Shown here: piece by piece, positions 33,701-43,134 of the stretch
Position numbering within the stretch: position 1 is the first letter of the stretch
How the letters are laid out: every line of letters starts with the position of its first letter
NCBI RefSeq assembly: GCF_003945545.1
Contig: NZ_CP029617.1
Span: forward strand, 5,751,001 to 5,815,000
DNA: 64,000 nt
Source of the DNA: Streptomyces sp. WAC 01529
Lineage (GTDB): Bacteria; Actinomycetota; Actinomycetes; Streptomycetales; Streptomycetaceae
Direction: 5' to 3'
The notes under the pieces: generated by a model
Told to the model about the DNA's origin: nothing
What the model saw: only the letters and a program-made list of their open reading frames with translations
Databases searched by the model: none
Program-made: the position numbers and the translations under genes

Positions 33701-33768
33701 CTTCTTCGCTGCCTGGTGCCTGCCGGCCGTGCCGCTTCTTCGCTGCCCGGCGCCTGCCGGCCGTACCG
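33701..33768. repeat. 34-bp tandem duplication in the pta leader
   Basis: The unit CTTCTTCGCTGCCTGG followed by TGCCTGCCGGCCGTGCCG occurs twice (33701-33734 and 33735-33768) with three differences. It lies just upstream of the pta start codon, within the untranslated leader on the minus strand. Confidence 0.85.
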
Positions 33769-33822
33769 CCGACCGGCTCTGCCGGGCCGGACAAATGACC
33801 CGATATCGCGGCTGTGCCCTCT

Positions 33823-33851
33823 TGACAATACCTCTGCGGCTGGCTAGGTCG
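33823..33851 (+). promoter_or_regulatory. Candidate pfkA promoter (TTGACA-N17-TAGGTC)
   Basis: TTGACA at 33823-33828 and TAGGTC at 33846-33851 are separated by 17 bp, close to the streptomycete housekeeping consensus. Transcription would start near 33858, giving an approximately 150-nt leader. Confidence 0.55.
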
Positions 33852-34007
33852 CCCGCCGGACGTAAGGCCCGGCGGGCCTGGTACCAAGGTCCCTTCCCGC
33901 CTCTCGCACAGCCATCCGTCGGACATGCGTGAGCGGCGACCCCCTTCCGGCCGTGGAACAATCGGACCGGCTCACAAGTACCAACAGCGAGCAGGAGACA
34001 CAGCGCG

Positions 34008-35033
<1,026 letters not shown>

Positions 35034-35084
35034 CCCCTGGGGGGCTTCTAGCTCCTGAGGGGCCTGGCCCCAGGAAGTTTGCCC

Positions 35085-35804
35085 CTAGGAGGCTTGGCCC
35101 CCACCGCGGACGAGGGGCCAGAAATGGTCGAGGATCCGCTCCAGATAGTCCCGCCCGGCCTCGCCGGACGCGTCCGAGCCGGCGCCGCCGCCCCAGCTGA
35201 GCGTGCGCGCCATCCGTGACTGGTAGTCGTCGTGCATCTGGCGCAGTACGTCCTCGATGTGCCGCCGCTCCACGGCCAGCAGCTTGGCGACGGGCCGCAC
35301 GTACCCCTGCCAGCGGGTCGTGACGGCGCTGCGCAGCAGCTCGGCGAGCGGCTCGGAGCGCCCGGTGACGGTCGCGAAGTCGGGCAGGGAGAGGCCGAGG
35401 GCGCGGGAGAGGGCGGCGGACTGCCGCTCGTTGCCGCGCCAGCTGTTGGTCTCCTCCATCCGCAAATACGCCTGGATCTCCACACCGGCCTGCCGGGCGA
35501 TGTCCTCGGGGGCGAGCCCCCGGGCGATCCGGTGCTCCCGCAGGGTCCGGGCGGCGCCCATCAGCTCCCCGGGCGAACACCACAGCGTCGCCGCCAGCGC
35601 GGTCAGCTCGGCGGAGGTGGGCGCGGTGAGGCCGCGCTCCCAGGCGGCGACGGTGTCGGCGGTGATGTACGTGAGCCCGAAACTGGCCCGCATCCCGTAC
35701 GCGACATGTCCATGTGCCATCCCCAGCGCCTCACGCAGGCGCCGGGCGGCGGGGAAGTTGAAGGGGGGTGTGGGTTGGCTCGGGTGGCTCGATTGCACGG
35801 GCAC
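35085..35804 (-). CDS. XRE-type helix-turn-helix protein
   Basis: A 239-aa protein from GTG 35804. An N-terminal HTH-like part (AARRLREALGMAHGHVAYGM; TADTVAAWERGLTAPTSAEL) is followed by a second HTH-like unit (LREHRIARGLAPEDIARQAG; AYLRMEETNSWRGNERQSAA), so it may bind DNA through two modules. The C-terminus is helical. It lies downstream of the RHS operon on the same strand, 125 nt after the DUF6193 stop, and is probably a core gene (SCO5427-like) rather than part of the island. Confidence 0.85.
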   Translation of the reverse strand: MPVQSSHPSQPTPPFNFPAARRLREALGMAHGHVAYGMRASFGLTYITADTVAAWERGLTAPTSAELTALAATLWCSPGELMGAARTLREHRIARGLAPEDIARQAGVEIQAYLRMEETNSWRGNERQSAALSRALGLSLPDFATVTGRSEPLAELLRSAVTTRWQGYVRPVAKLLAVERRHIEDVLRQMHDDYQSRMARTLSWGGGAGSDASGEAGRDYLERILDHFWPLVRGGGQAS

Positions 35805-35929
35805 ACGGTATGGGGGTGGGGGCGTGGTGACTACGGTGTGTTTCTACGAGGTTGCGGATTGGTGGGAAGGTACGGGCCCGGCCCCGCCTCGGAGCGGGCG
35901 TCCTTCCGGGCCTCTTTGATCCGGCGGGG

Positions 35930-36589
35930 CTACAGGAGCGAGAGCGCGGCGTCGACGATTTGGTCCATCGCCGCCACGTGGATCTGCTCGCCGGAGGTGG
36001 TGGACTCGACGCGGTAGCCGCCGCCGCGCAGAGGCGAGACCCTGATCTCGCCCGCCTGCCGACTCGTGTGGTCCCGGGAGAGGCGGAGCATTCCCATGCT
36101 GTAGAAGGGGAACAGGGAGCGCAGTCGCTCTTGGGCATGGATTTCGCGGGTCAACGGCAGGTAGTCGGCGAACGCGTCGTCACGCAGAAGGACGTCCCAT
36201 TGTGTCGCGACAGGATCCCCGTCCTCATTCGCCTGTGCGAGTTCGTTGTACTCCATGAAGGGGTGACGGGAATGCAGGTCTTGCAGCGTCGCACCGCTTT
36301 GCCAGGCGAGCACCACGTCCACGACGTCGCCGAAGTCGTCGGTGACGCCTTCCATCCATGAGTGCCGGACGTTCGCCGTGCTGATGAAAAAGCGTCGCTC
36401 CTCGGCCCCGAGGTAGATCATGATGGTCCCTCTCCCCGACAGCAGCTTGGCGCTGTTGGGGTCCTCCAAGGAGGGTGAGGTCGCCCCTTCGATCAAGCCG
36501 AGGTCCTCGCCCCGCCGACCGGCCGCGTGTGCCAAGGCCTGCTGCAGGCCGCCGAGTTCGGCCAGGTCCGGGTAGAGTTCTTCTCTCAT
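35930..36589 (-). CDS. DUF6193-family protein, candidate RHS immunity protein
   Basis: A 219-aa soluble protein, acidic, without a signal peptide. Blocks HSRHPFMEYNELAQANEDGD, LRSLFPFYSMGMLRLSRDHT and GGGYRVESTTSGEQIHV match the DUF6193 pattern as I remember it. It starts 34 nt after the end of the RHS toxin gene on the same strand, exactly where polymorphic-toxin immunity genes are found. Cytoplasmic location and acidity fit neutralisation of an imported toxin. No direct sequence motif proves immunity, and DUF6193 is usually annotated as natural-product associated. Confidence 0.6.
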   Translation of the reverse strand: MREELYPDLAELGGLQQALAHAAGRRGEDLGLIEGATSPSLEDPNSAKLLSGRGTIMIYLGAEERRFFISTANVRHSWMEGVTDDFGDVVDVVLAWQSGATLQDLHSRHPFMEYNELAQANEDGDPVATQWDVLLRDDAFADYLPLTREIHAQERLRSLFPFYSMGMLRLSRDHTSRQAGEIRVSPLRGGGYRVESTTSGEQIHVAAMDQIVDAALSLL

Positions 36590-36623
36590 GTCACCATTCT
36601 AGATCGGCTGTCGTTATCCCCTG

Positions 36624-39600
36624 TCATGTAATGAACGGCCGGATTCTCCCCATGCTCTCCCAGTCCGGCTCCGTCATGCCCTCGATGACCTTGCCGTCCT
36701 TGTCGTAGAAGGTGACGGAATCCCAAGTACGTCTCCCGTGCTTGACCGTTCTGGCGATCAGTCCCATCTCTTCTTCCGTCGCATGGAAATTGGGGCCATC
36801 ATGTCCGAGCCCTCTCTTTGCCATGCCTACGAAGCCGTCGGCGGGGAACCCCTTGGTGTTCACATGGAGTCTCACTGACCCGTCCTCGATCGCGGCGAAG
36901 ACGGGACCTCGCCACTCGTCGGGACTGAGATCCATGTAATGAGTGAAATTTCTCTGCTCCGCGAATTTCTTGGTGTCGCCGAATCGATACCCCAGGGCTA
37001 CGTCACAGGGGGCGAGCCCCAGAGGGTCGGCCCAGAGAAGAGGGTTGCTGACATAGGCGAAGGGATCGGGTGCCGGTCCGAGGCCCAGAAGGTCGGGGGA
37101 AAGGTAGCGAGCACTTTCGGGGTCGTAGTGCCGGAAGTGGTTGTAGTGGAGACCGGTCTCAGGGTCGAAGTACTGCCCGGGAAAGCGGAGCGGAGTGTAG
37201 GCGGTGCTGTCGGCGGCCCAAGCGGTGATGCCCCACAGGGTGGTGCGGGCCCGCCAGGCCGTCTCGCCCCGCTCGTCGACGAGTTCGGTGGGGGCGCCGA
37301 CGAGGTCGGTGACGATGGCGAAGAAGCGGCTGTCGATCTCCTCCTGAGGAGCGTCCACGACCGCGGTGATGCGCTCCGTCTGGGAGATGGGGTGCAGACC
37401 CTGGTGGTCCCAGGTCAGGGTGACGGGGTGCGGCATGTCTCGCGAGACGGTGGTCTGCTCGCAGAGCGTGGTGCCGTCCCACGAGAAGACGGTTTCCTCG
37501 ACGACGGCCTCTCCGTCCGGGGTGAGCCGTTGCTTGGCGGTCCGGCGGCCCAGCGGGTCGTAGGTGTAACGCCACCGGGTGCCGTCCGGAGTGACGACGG
37601 ACGTGAGGCGGTCCTCGGCATCCCAGGTGTAATGCCAGGTGGCCGGCTTACGGGACAGCCGGACCTTCTGCCGCAGAACGACACGGCCCTGGGCGTCGTA
37701 TTCGTAACGGATGCCGCCTGCCCGCCTGACGCGGGTGCCGGCGTAAGAACGCTCTCCGGTCGCTTCCTGGCCGGGGTGCCGGTCCGGCCAATCGGCCTCG
37801 GTCAGCCTGCCCGTCTCGTCGTAGACATATCGTTCAGTCCACTGCTCGCTGTGAACGGCGGTGACCCGGCTCGCCGCGTCCAGATCGAACGTCCGGACCC
37901 CCGAGGACTGATCGGCGACCCTGGTCAGTCCGTTGTCCGCCCCGTAGACGTAAGAACGGTGCTGCACCATTCGGCCCTCGGAGGTGACGACTGACTGAGC
38001 GCTGAGACGTCCCATCTCGTCGAAGGCGTGGGAGAGGGTGACCTGCTCGCCGATGTGCCGGGAAACCTCGCGGCCTGTTTCGTCGTGCGTGAAATCGATG
38101 ACCCTGCCGCAGGTGTCGAGCCGTGTGGGGCGGCCCGAGGCGTCGTAGGTCCACGTGCTCAGCGCACCGGACGGAGTGGTCCGGCTGAGGGTGCGCCCCT
38201 CGGCGTCGTACGTGCGCAGCGTGGTGCGACCGTCGACGGTCTCCGCCAGGACGTGGCCGAAGTGGTCGCGCCCGAGGATCAGTTCGGACTCCGGACCGAT
38301 CGCGTGGGTGAGGTGACCGCGCAGATCGTACGTGAAGGTGGTGACGGCTCCCGCGGCGTCCTTTCGAATGGTCTGGCCCAGTGCGTTCCGCTCGAACGTG
38401 ACGGTCTCCCCGGCACCGTTCGTACGTGCTGCCAGACGACCGGCGGCATCGTGCTCGTAAGTGACCGTGCGGCCGTCGAAGTCGGTCTCGGACTCCGGTT
38501 GTCCCGCGGCGTCGTAGCGGTAGGTCCACTGCAGGCCCAGAGGACTGCTGACCTGAGTGAGCCGCAGTGAGGGATCGTGGACGAACTCATACCGTGCCCC
38601 GTCGGGCGAGGTGCGGGCGGCGAGCAGGTCGAAGTGTGTGTACTCGAAGCGCGTGGTGCGCCCCAACGGGTCCGTGTGACTCGTGCGGTTGCCTTCTCCG
38701 TCGTACGTCCATGTGTCGGTCGTACCGTCAGCACCCGTACGCCGGGTCAGTTGCCCCTCGGTCGTCCACTCGAACCGAACGGTGCCCCGGTTCGTGTCCG
38801 TGACCGAGATGGGGAGCCCGAAACCGTTGAGTTCCCATGTGGTGGTGGCCTCCGATGAATCGGAGGCTTCGACGGGGACGCCTGCCGCGTCACAGCGCAC
38901 CGTGGCGGTGAGCCCCCGCGCGTCGGTCACCGAGAGGAGGTGACCCGACGCGTTGAACGTGCTGGAGGTGACGCGTCCGGACGGATCGGTGACGGACGTG
39001 CAATTGCCGCTTCCGTCGTAGGTCCGCCGCCAGGCACTTCCGTCCGGCAACCGGAGGGCGGTGGGCAGGTTCAGGTCGTTGTACGTGTAGCGGCTGACCG
39101 CGCCGTCCGGTCTAGTCACCTCAAGGAGTTGCCCAAGGGCGTTGTTCACATAGCGGGTGGTGTTCCCCAGGGCGTCGGTCCAGGACGCGATGTGGTGGTG
39201 CTCGTCGTACCCGGTGACGGCGGTGTGCCCCAAGGGATTCGTCTCGGCGACGACCTGGCAGTGCTCATCGATCGCGAAACGGGTGGTGGCGCCTTCGGCG
39301 GTGGTGTGTGCGGTGATCCGACAGTTCGGCCACTCCGGATCCGGGATGTCGTAGGCGAATGCCCCCGCGACGAAGCCGTTGTCGGCGTGCTGGCTGACAC
39401 AGCGATCCGCTTCGTCGTAGTCGTAGAAGTAGTGCCGCTGGTTGGTGTCTTGCCATGAGGTGATGCGCAGTCGCTCGTCATACGTGAAGCGCAGGGGAAG
39501 GCCCGAGGAGCCCGTGACGCTGGTGAGGTTGCCATCGGTGTACCCGTACCGCCTGAGCACGACGTCCGAGCCGTCCTCGGCAGCGCCCGCGAGGCGCAGG

Positions 39601-41168
39601 ACGGTGACGCGGTCGGCCTCGACGGTCAACTGCAGGTGGTAGCCACCGCTGTGCCGGATGGCTTGCGGGGTGCCCTCGGCGTCGTGGTCGAAGTCGATGG
39701 TGTTGTGGTTGCGGTCGGATATGCGTGTCAGGAGGGCCACGCCGTCGGCGGGGTCAGGCGGGGTGAAGTGGCGGGTGAGGCCGGTGAGGGGGTCGGTGAT
39801 GCGGTAGCCGCCGTCGTCCAGGCGGTGCAGCGGTCGGCGAGGGCCGGAGTCGGGCAGTACGGGTGCGTCCGGTCCCTGGGGGTGGGGGTAGGCGAGGAGC
39901 ATGCCGTCCTCGGTGACGAAGACGACGCCGTCCTCGTCGACTTCGAGGCGCTGGTCGATGGTGGAGGTCCAGGTGGGGCCGAACCAGCCGCCGCTGCGGT
40001 AGCCCGAGGCGACCCGGCGGGTGAAGACCAGCGGCAGGGTGCCGGGCAGCGTGACGTCGGTCGCGTCGAGGAACATCTGCCCGGTGGCCACGTCCACCGG
40101 GTCGCCGCAGCCCTTGATCTTGCTCTTGACCCGGTTGTACGCGCCCTTCGCCCCGTCCTTCAGCGCGGTGCGGGCGGACTTGAAGCCCTTCAGTCCGCCC
40201 TTGAGGCCTTTCAGCCCCTTGCCGAGTTTGGCGGCGGTGGTCAGGCCCTTCATGCCGGGTACGCAGTCCAGCGCGGCGAACGCGACATCCATCAGGCCCG
40301 CCTGGCCTTTTCGGTATTTGTTGAGGGTGTCGGCCAGCACGATCGCCCCGGCGATGATGACGATGGCGGCGAGGATGGGGCCGCCGACGATCATCGCGAT
40401 GATGCCGACGACGGCGACGACGACCTTGCAGACCGCGACGATGGTGTCCCAGTTGTCGGAGACCCAGTCGCCTATCTCCTCCCACCACTTGCGGTTGCGT
40501 ATGCCCGCGTCGGAGGCCTCGTCGATCTTCCGTTTCGCGGTCCCGGCGGCCTCCTGACGCATCTTGCGGGCGTCCTCGGCCATCTTCTTCGCCGCGTCAA
40601 GCGCGCTCTTGGCGGCATCCACATCGCCCTGCGCCGACTTCTGCGCCTTCTCGGCCGAGGCCGCGTTACGGGTAGCGGCGCGGACCTTCGACTCATCCGG
40701 CTTCGGCACATCCTTGCCCGAGCCCTTGTCGTCCTTGTACTTGTCGGCCTCCTTGCCCGCCTTCTCCACCCAGGAGTCGGCCGAGGTGAGGCGGGACTTG
40801 GCGGAGGACAGGTCGGCCTGGGCCTCGCGGCCCTTGGCCAGGGCCTTGTCGGCCAGGGACTGGGCGCGCTCCAGCTCCGGCCAGTACGCGGCCAGCGCGT
40901 CGCCGGCCATGCCGTAGGACTTCTTGAGCTTCTTCAGCTTCTCCGGGGCCTTCTCGAACTTCTCCGTGAAGCCCTCGGCGGTCTTGCCCGCCCACTTGAG
41001 GATCGCGTCCTCGCCCGCCATCCCCTTGATGTCCCGCAGCACCTTGCCGACATCGTCGGAGAAGTCGTGCAGGTCCTTGGCGAGCTTGCGCACCCGGTCC
41101 GGGTCGCCCGGCGTCGGGTCCTTGTCCAGGTCCAGGACATGCCAATCCCGCGGCCGATTCCCCGCCAT
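36624..41168 (-). CDS. RHS/YD-repeat polymorphic toxin with WXG-like N-terminus
   Basis: A 1514-aa protein. Residues 1-230 are helical with a WxG turn (W59-A-G61) and long coiled-coil-like Ala/Lys stretches, as in WXG100/ESX substrates. A hydrophobic span at about 243-279 follows. DUF6531-type sequence (GDPVDVATGQMFLDATDVTL) begins near 355, then dozens of YD repeats make the RHS shell. The shell closes with LHYNHFRHYDPESARYLSPD and the DPLGL motif near residue 1385. The last ~127 residues form the variable tip, the presumed toxin. Delivery by the type VII system is inferred from the N-terminus. It follows the secreted-protein gene by 114 nt. Confidence 0.9.
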   Translation of the reverse strand: MAGNRPRDWHVLDLDKDPTPGDPDRVRKLAKDLHDFSDDVGKVLRDIKGMAGEDAILKWAGKTAEGFTEKFEKAPEKLKKLKKSYGMAGDALAAYWPELERAQSLADKALAKGREAQADLSSAKSRLTSADSWVEKAGKEADKYKDDKGSGKDVPKPDESKVRAATRNAASAEKAQKSAQGDVDAAKSALDAAKKMAEDARKMRQEAAGTAKRKIDEASDAGIRNRKWWEEIGDWVSDNWDTIVAVCKVVVAVVGIIAMIVGGPILAAIVIIAGAIVLADTLNKYRKGQAGLMDVAFAALDCVPGMKGLTTAAKLGKGLKGLKGGLKGFKSARTALKDGAKGAYNRVKSKIKGCGDPVDVATGQMFLDATDVTLPGTLPLVFTRRVASGYRSGGWFGPTWTSTIDQRLEVDEDGVVFVTEDGMLLAYPHPQGPDAPVLPDSGPRRPLHRLDDGGYRITDPLTGLTRHFTPPDPADGVALLTRISDRNHNTIDFDHDAEGTPQAIRHSGGYHLQLTVEADRVTVLRLAGAAEDGSDVVLRRYGYTDGNLTSVTGSSGLPLRFTYDERLRITSWQDTNQRHYFYDYDEADRCVSQHADNGFVAGAFAYDIPDPEWPNCRITAHTTAEGATTRFAIDEHCQVVAETNPLGHTAVTGYDEHHHIASWTDALGNTTRYVNNALGQLLEVTRPDGAVSRYTYNDLNLPTALRLPDGSAWRRTYDGSGNCTSVTDPSGRVTSSTFNASGHLLSVTDARGLTATVRCDAAGVPVEASDSSEATTTWELNGFGLPISVTDTNRGTVRFEWTTEGQLTRRTGADGTTDTWTYDGEGNRTSHTDPLGRTTRFEYTHFDLLAARTSPDGARYEFVHDPSLRLTQVSSPLGLQWTYRYDAAGQPESETDFDGRTVTYEHDAAGRLAARTNGAGETVTFERNALGQTIRKDAAGAVTTFTYDLRGHLTHAIGPESELILGRDHFGHVLAETVDGRTTLRTYDAEGRTLSRTTPSGALSTWTYDASGRPTRLDTCGRVIDFTHDETGREVSRHIGEQVTLSHAFDEMGRLSAQSVVTSEGRMVQHRSYVYGADNGLTRVADQSSGVRTFDLDAASRVTAVHSEQWTERYVYDETGRLTEADWPDRHPGQEATGERSYAGTRVRRAGGIRYEYDAQGRVVLRQKVRLSRKPATWHYTWDAEDRLTSVVTPDGTRWRYTYDPLGRRTAKQRLTPDGEAVVEETVFSWDGTTLCEQTTVSRDMPHPVTLTWDHQGLHPISQTERITAVVDAPQEEIDSRFFAIVTDLVGAPTELVDERGETAWRARTTLWGITAWAADSTAYTPLRFPGQYFDPETGLHYNHFRHYDPESARYLSPDLLGLGPAPDPFAYVSNPLLWADPLGLAPCDVALGYRFGDTKKFAEQRNFTHYMDLSPDEWRGPVFAAIEDGSVRLHVNTKGFPADGFVGMAKRGLGHDGPNFHATEEEMGLIARTVKHGRRTWDSVTFYDKDGKVIEGMTEPDWESMGRIRPFIT

Positions 41169-41282
41169 ACCGCAACCCCCGTCACTGCCAGACCTGCCGC
41201 AATCGTATGCACAGGCGAAGCTACCGAATGTGCGTTCGCGTGCGAGAGGGGTCCGATGGTCCGGCGCGTTGGTGCTTCGCCC

Positions 41283-42314
41283 CTAGCGGTTGATGGCCTG
41301 GATCTCCTGGACCACCACGTCCTGCTCCGCGCCGAACTCGCCGTCGGGGAGCTGCCGTTCCCCGTCCACGCCCGTGCCGGTCCAGCGGATCTTCCACGTG
41401 ACCGTCGCCTTCAGCGGGTACGAGCCGTCGCCCGATGAGCGCAGGTACTTCACGCCGCAGGGCGGGTCCTGTTCCGACTTGCCCTTGGCGTACGGCTCAC
41501 CGATCTTGCCGTCGACGATCTCGCAGACGCCGGATCCGGGGTACGTCTCGGCGTCCGGCGTGCCGGGGTCGATCCTCAGGGAGATCGGTTCGGCGGTCGT
41601 CGTCGCCTCGATGTCCAGTACGTCGACCCTGGCCGTGACCGACACCGGCTTGAACTCCGCGCCGTCCAGCCAGGCCCAGGTGGGGAGGTTGACCTTCGTC
41701 TCCGCCTCCGGCGCCAGGGACACCTTCGTACCGGGGACGCGGATCCGCGCGTACGCCAGCTTCGCGAGGGTCTCCGCGTCGATGACGGGCAGGCCGGGCG
41801 GCGGCGGCTCGTTCTCGTCGACCCAGAACGTCTCCTTGTCGCACTTGTCCCAGCCGGGCGGGTACGTCTCGTTGGGGAACCCCGTCCACCAGTAGCCCTT
41901 GCCGGCCTTGTCGAGGTTGAAGTTCTTGTACGGCTCGCCCTCGACGTAACGCTTGCGCTGTTCCAGGTCCCACGAGTGGCCCGTGGAGTCCACCGCCCAG
42001 ACCGCCTCGCGCTCCTTCTTGAACTGGGCGGGGGTGTAGGCGGGGCCGTACCAGCAGGGGGGCGGGCTGTAGTCGCCCGCCGGGGCGATGGGGCCGGCCT
42101 TGGGGCCGGTGCCGTTCTTGGAGGTGTCGTAGCTTATGCCGCCGGCGGTCGCCGTCAGCGACCCGTCCTTCTGGCCGCCCGACACCTCGGGCGGGGGCGC
42201 CGCGGTGCCACCGCCGATTCCCTTTTCGGCGTTGGCCGGCGTGGCGGACAGGGCCACACCGGCCAGCACCGCCAGCGCTGTCAGAGCCGCGGACCTCTGC
42301 TTCATGGCTGGCAT
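41283..42314 (-). CDS. Secreted protein of the RHS operon
   Basis: A 343-aa protein with signal peptide (LTALAVLAGVALSATPANA, cleavage after ANA near residue 29), a Gly/Pro linker, then a mixed beta domain with several Cys pairs (PPPCWYGPAYTP; GWDKCDKET; SGVCEIVDG; PPCGVKYLR) and Trp/Tyr-rich patches. ATG 42314 has GGGGAG 6 nt upstream; an alternative ATG is at 42305. It overlaps the lipoprotein gene by 13 nt, so translation is coupled. I do not recognise the family. It may help export or display the RHS protein. Confidence 0.75.
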   Translation of the reverse strand: MPAMKQRSAALTALAVLAGVALSATPANAEKGIGGGTAAPPPEVSGGQKDGSLTATAGGISYDTSKNGTGPKAGPIAPAGDYSPPPCWYGPAYTPAQFKKEREAVWAVDSTGHSWDLEQRKRYVEGEPYKNFNLDKAGKGYWWTGFPNETYPPGWDKCDKETFWVDENEPPPPGLPVIDAETLAKLAYARIRVPGTKVSLAPEAETKVNLPTWAWLDGAEFKPVSVTARVDVLDIEATTTAEPISLRIDPGTPDAETYPGSGVCEIVDGKIGEPYAKGKSEQDPPCGVKYLRSSGDGSYPLKATVTWKIRWTGTGVDGERQLPDGEFGAEQDVVVQEIQAINR

Positions 42315-42952
42315 TTGTCGCTCCCCCGTGTCGCGTTCAGTTCCGTGGTGACCCAGACGCCCGCGTCGTTCCTGGACAGCTTGGCGGCGTAGAGCACGTA
42401 GCTGTTCTTGGTGGCGGGGCCCTTGTCGACCTTGTCCTTCTTGAGGTACTTGTCGTACGCCTTGCTCTGGTCCTCGCAGTAGGTGAGGGCCGCGGTGCCG
42501 CCGTCTCCCGTGACGGTCGCGTCGTAGTAGCGGTAGGCACCAGTGGTGCGCGCGTCGGCCTTCACGTAGGCCTGGATGTACTTCTGCGCGTTGGCCGCCG
42601 CGTCGCCCTCGTAGTAGAAGCGCAAGGCCTTGTGGGTCGGGGCCTTCTCGGCGATGGCCATGTCGATGGCCTTGATCGCCTGTTCCCGGTCGGCCAGGAC
42701 GGCGTCCTTGGTCTTGTCGCCCGTCTTCGCCCAGCTGAAGGTGAACGTGACGTCGGACGGCAGCTTGATCTCAGGGCGGTCCGCGCCCTGGGCGGGCTCG
42801 CTCGGCGGGGGCGACTTCTTCTCCTCGCCCTGCCCGGCGCCGGCGATCTTGTCGTCGCTCCCGGCAGGCTTCTCGTCACTGCCGCAGGACGTCAGAAGCA
42901 GGGCCGCGGACGCGGTGAGCGCGGCCGTCGCGAGGCGGAGGGGGCGGTTCAC
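42302..42952 (-). CDS. Lipoprotein of the RHS operon
   Basis: A 216-aa lipoprotein with GTG start behind AGGAG. Signal and lipobox LLLTSCGSD (Cys near residue 23), a Pro/Glu/Lys linker to about residue 60, then a domain (SDVTFTFSWAKTGDKTKDAV; KALRFYYEGDAAANAQKYIQ; TGAYRYYDATVTGDGGTAAL) resembling small NTF2-like or unassigned envelope domains. First gene of the four-gene leftward operon. Probably anchored outside the membrane; its role with the RHS toxin is unknown. Confidence 0.78.
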   Translation of the reverse strand: MNRPLRLATAALTASAALLLTSCGSDEKPAGSDDKIAGAGQGEEKKSPPPSEPAQGADRPEIKLPSDVTFTFSWAKTGDKTKDAVLADREQAIKAIDMAIAEKAPTHKALRFYYEGDAAANAQKYIQAYVKADARTTGAYRYYDATVTGDGGTAALTYCEDQSKAYDKYLKKDKVDKGPATKNSYVLYAAKLSRNDAGVWVTTELNATRGSDKCQP

Positions 42953-43134
42953 TGTCGGCTCCTGGCAGGTGGGGGAGAGGGCGCGGGCTCAGCACGCTAG
43001 TGCGAAGCCGGGGCCGATACCAGGGAGATGTGTCGGTAGGAATGGGGCGCCTGGGACGTATCGCCGCGGCGGCGTGTCACAGTTCTGTGCCCGCCGCCAG
43101 GGGTGGTTCAGGCCAAGGCCACCGGCCAGCCCCC

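Larger units (their letters stand above)
33689..34007. other. Divergent pta/pfkA control region
   Basis: No gene is supported in this 319-bp gap. It holds the 34-bp duplication (33701-33768) near pta, and a candidate sigma-70-type promoter for pfkA at 33823-33851. The pfkA leader is then about 150 nt long. No riboswitch structure was recognised. Confidence 0.65.

Noticed and set aside
36624..41168. RHS gene as an insertion sequence or phage element
   Set aside because: No transposase, integrase or terminal repeats were seen; the protein is a polymorphic-toxin type.
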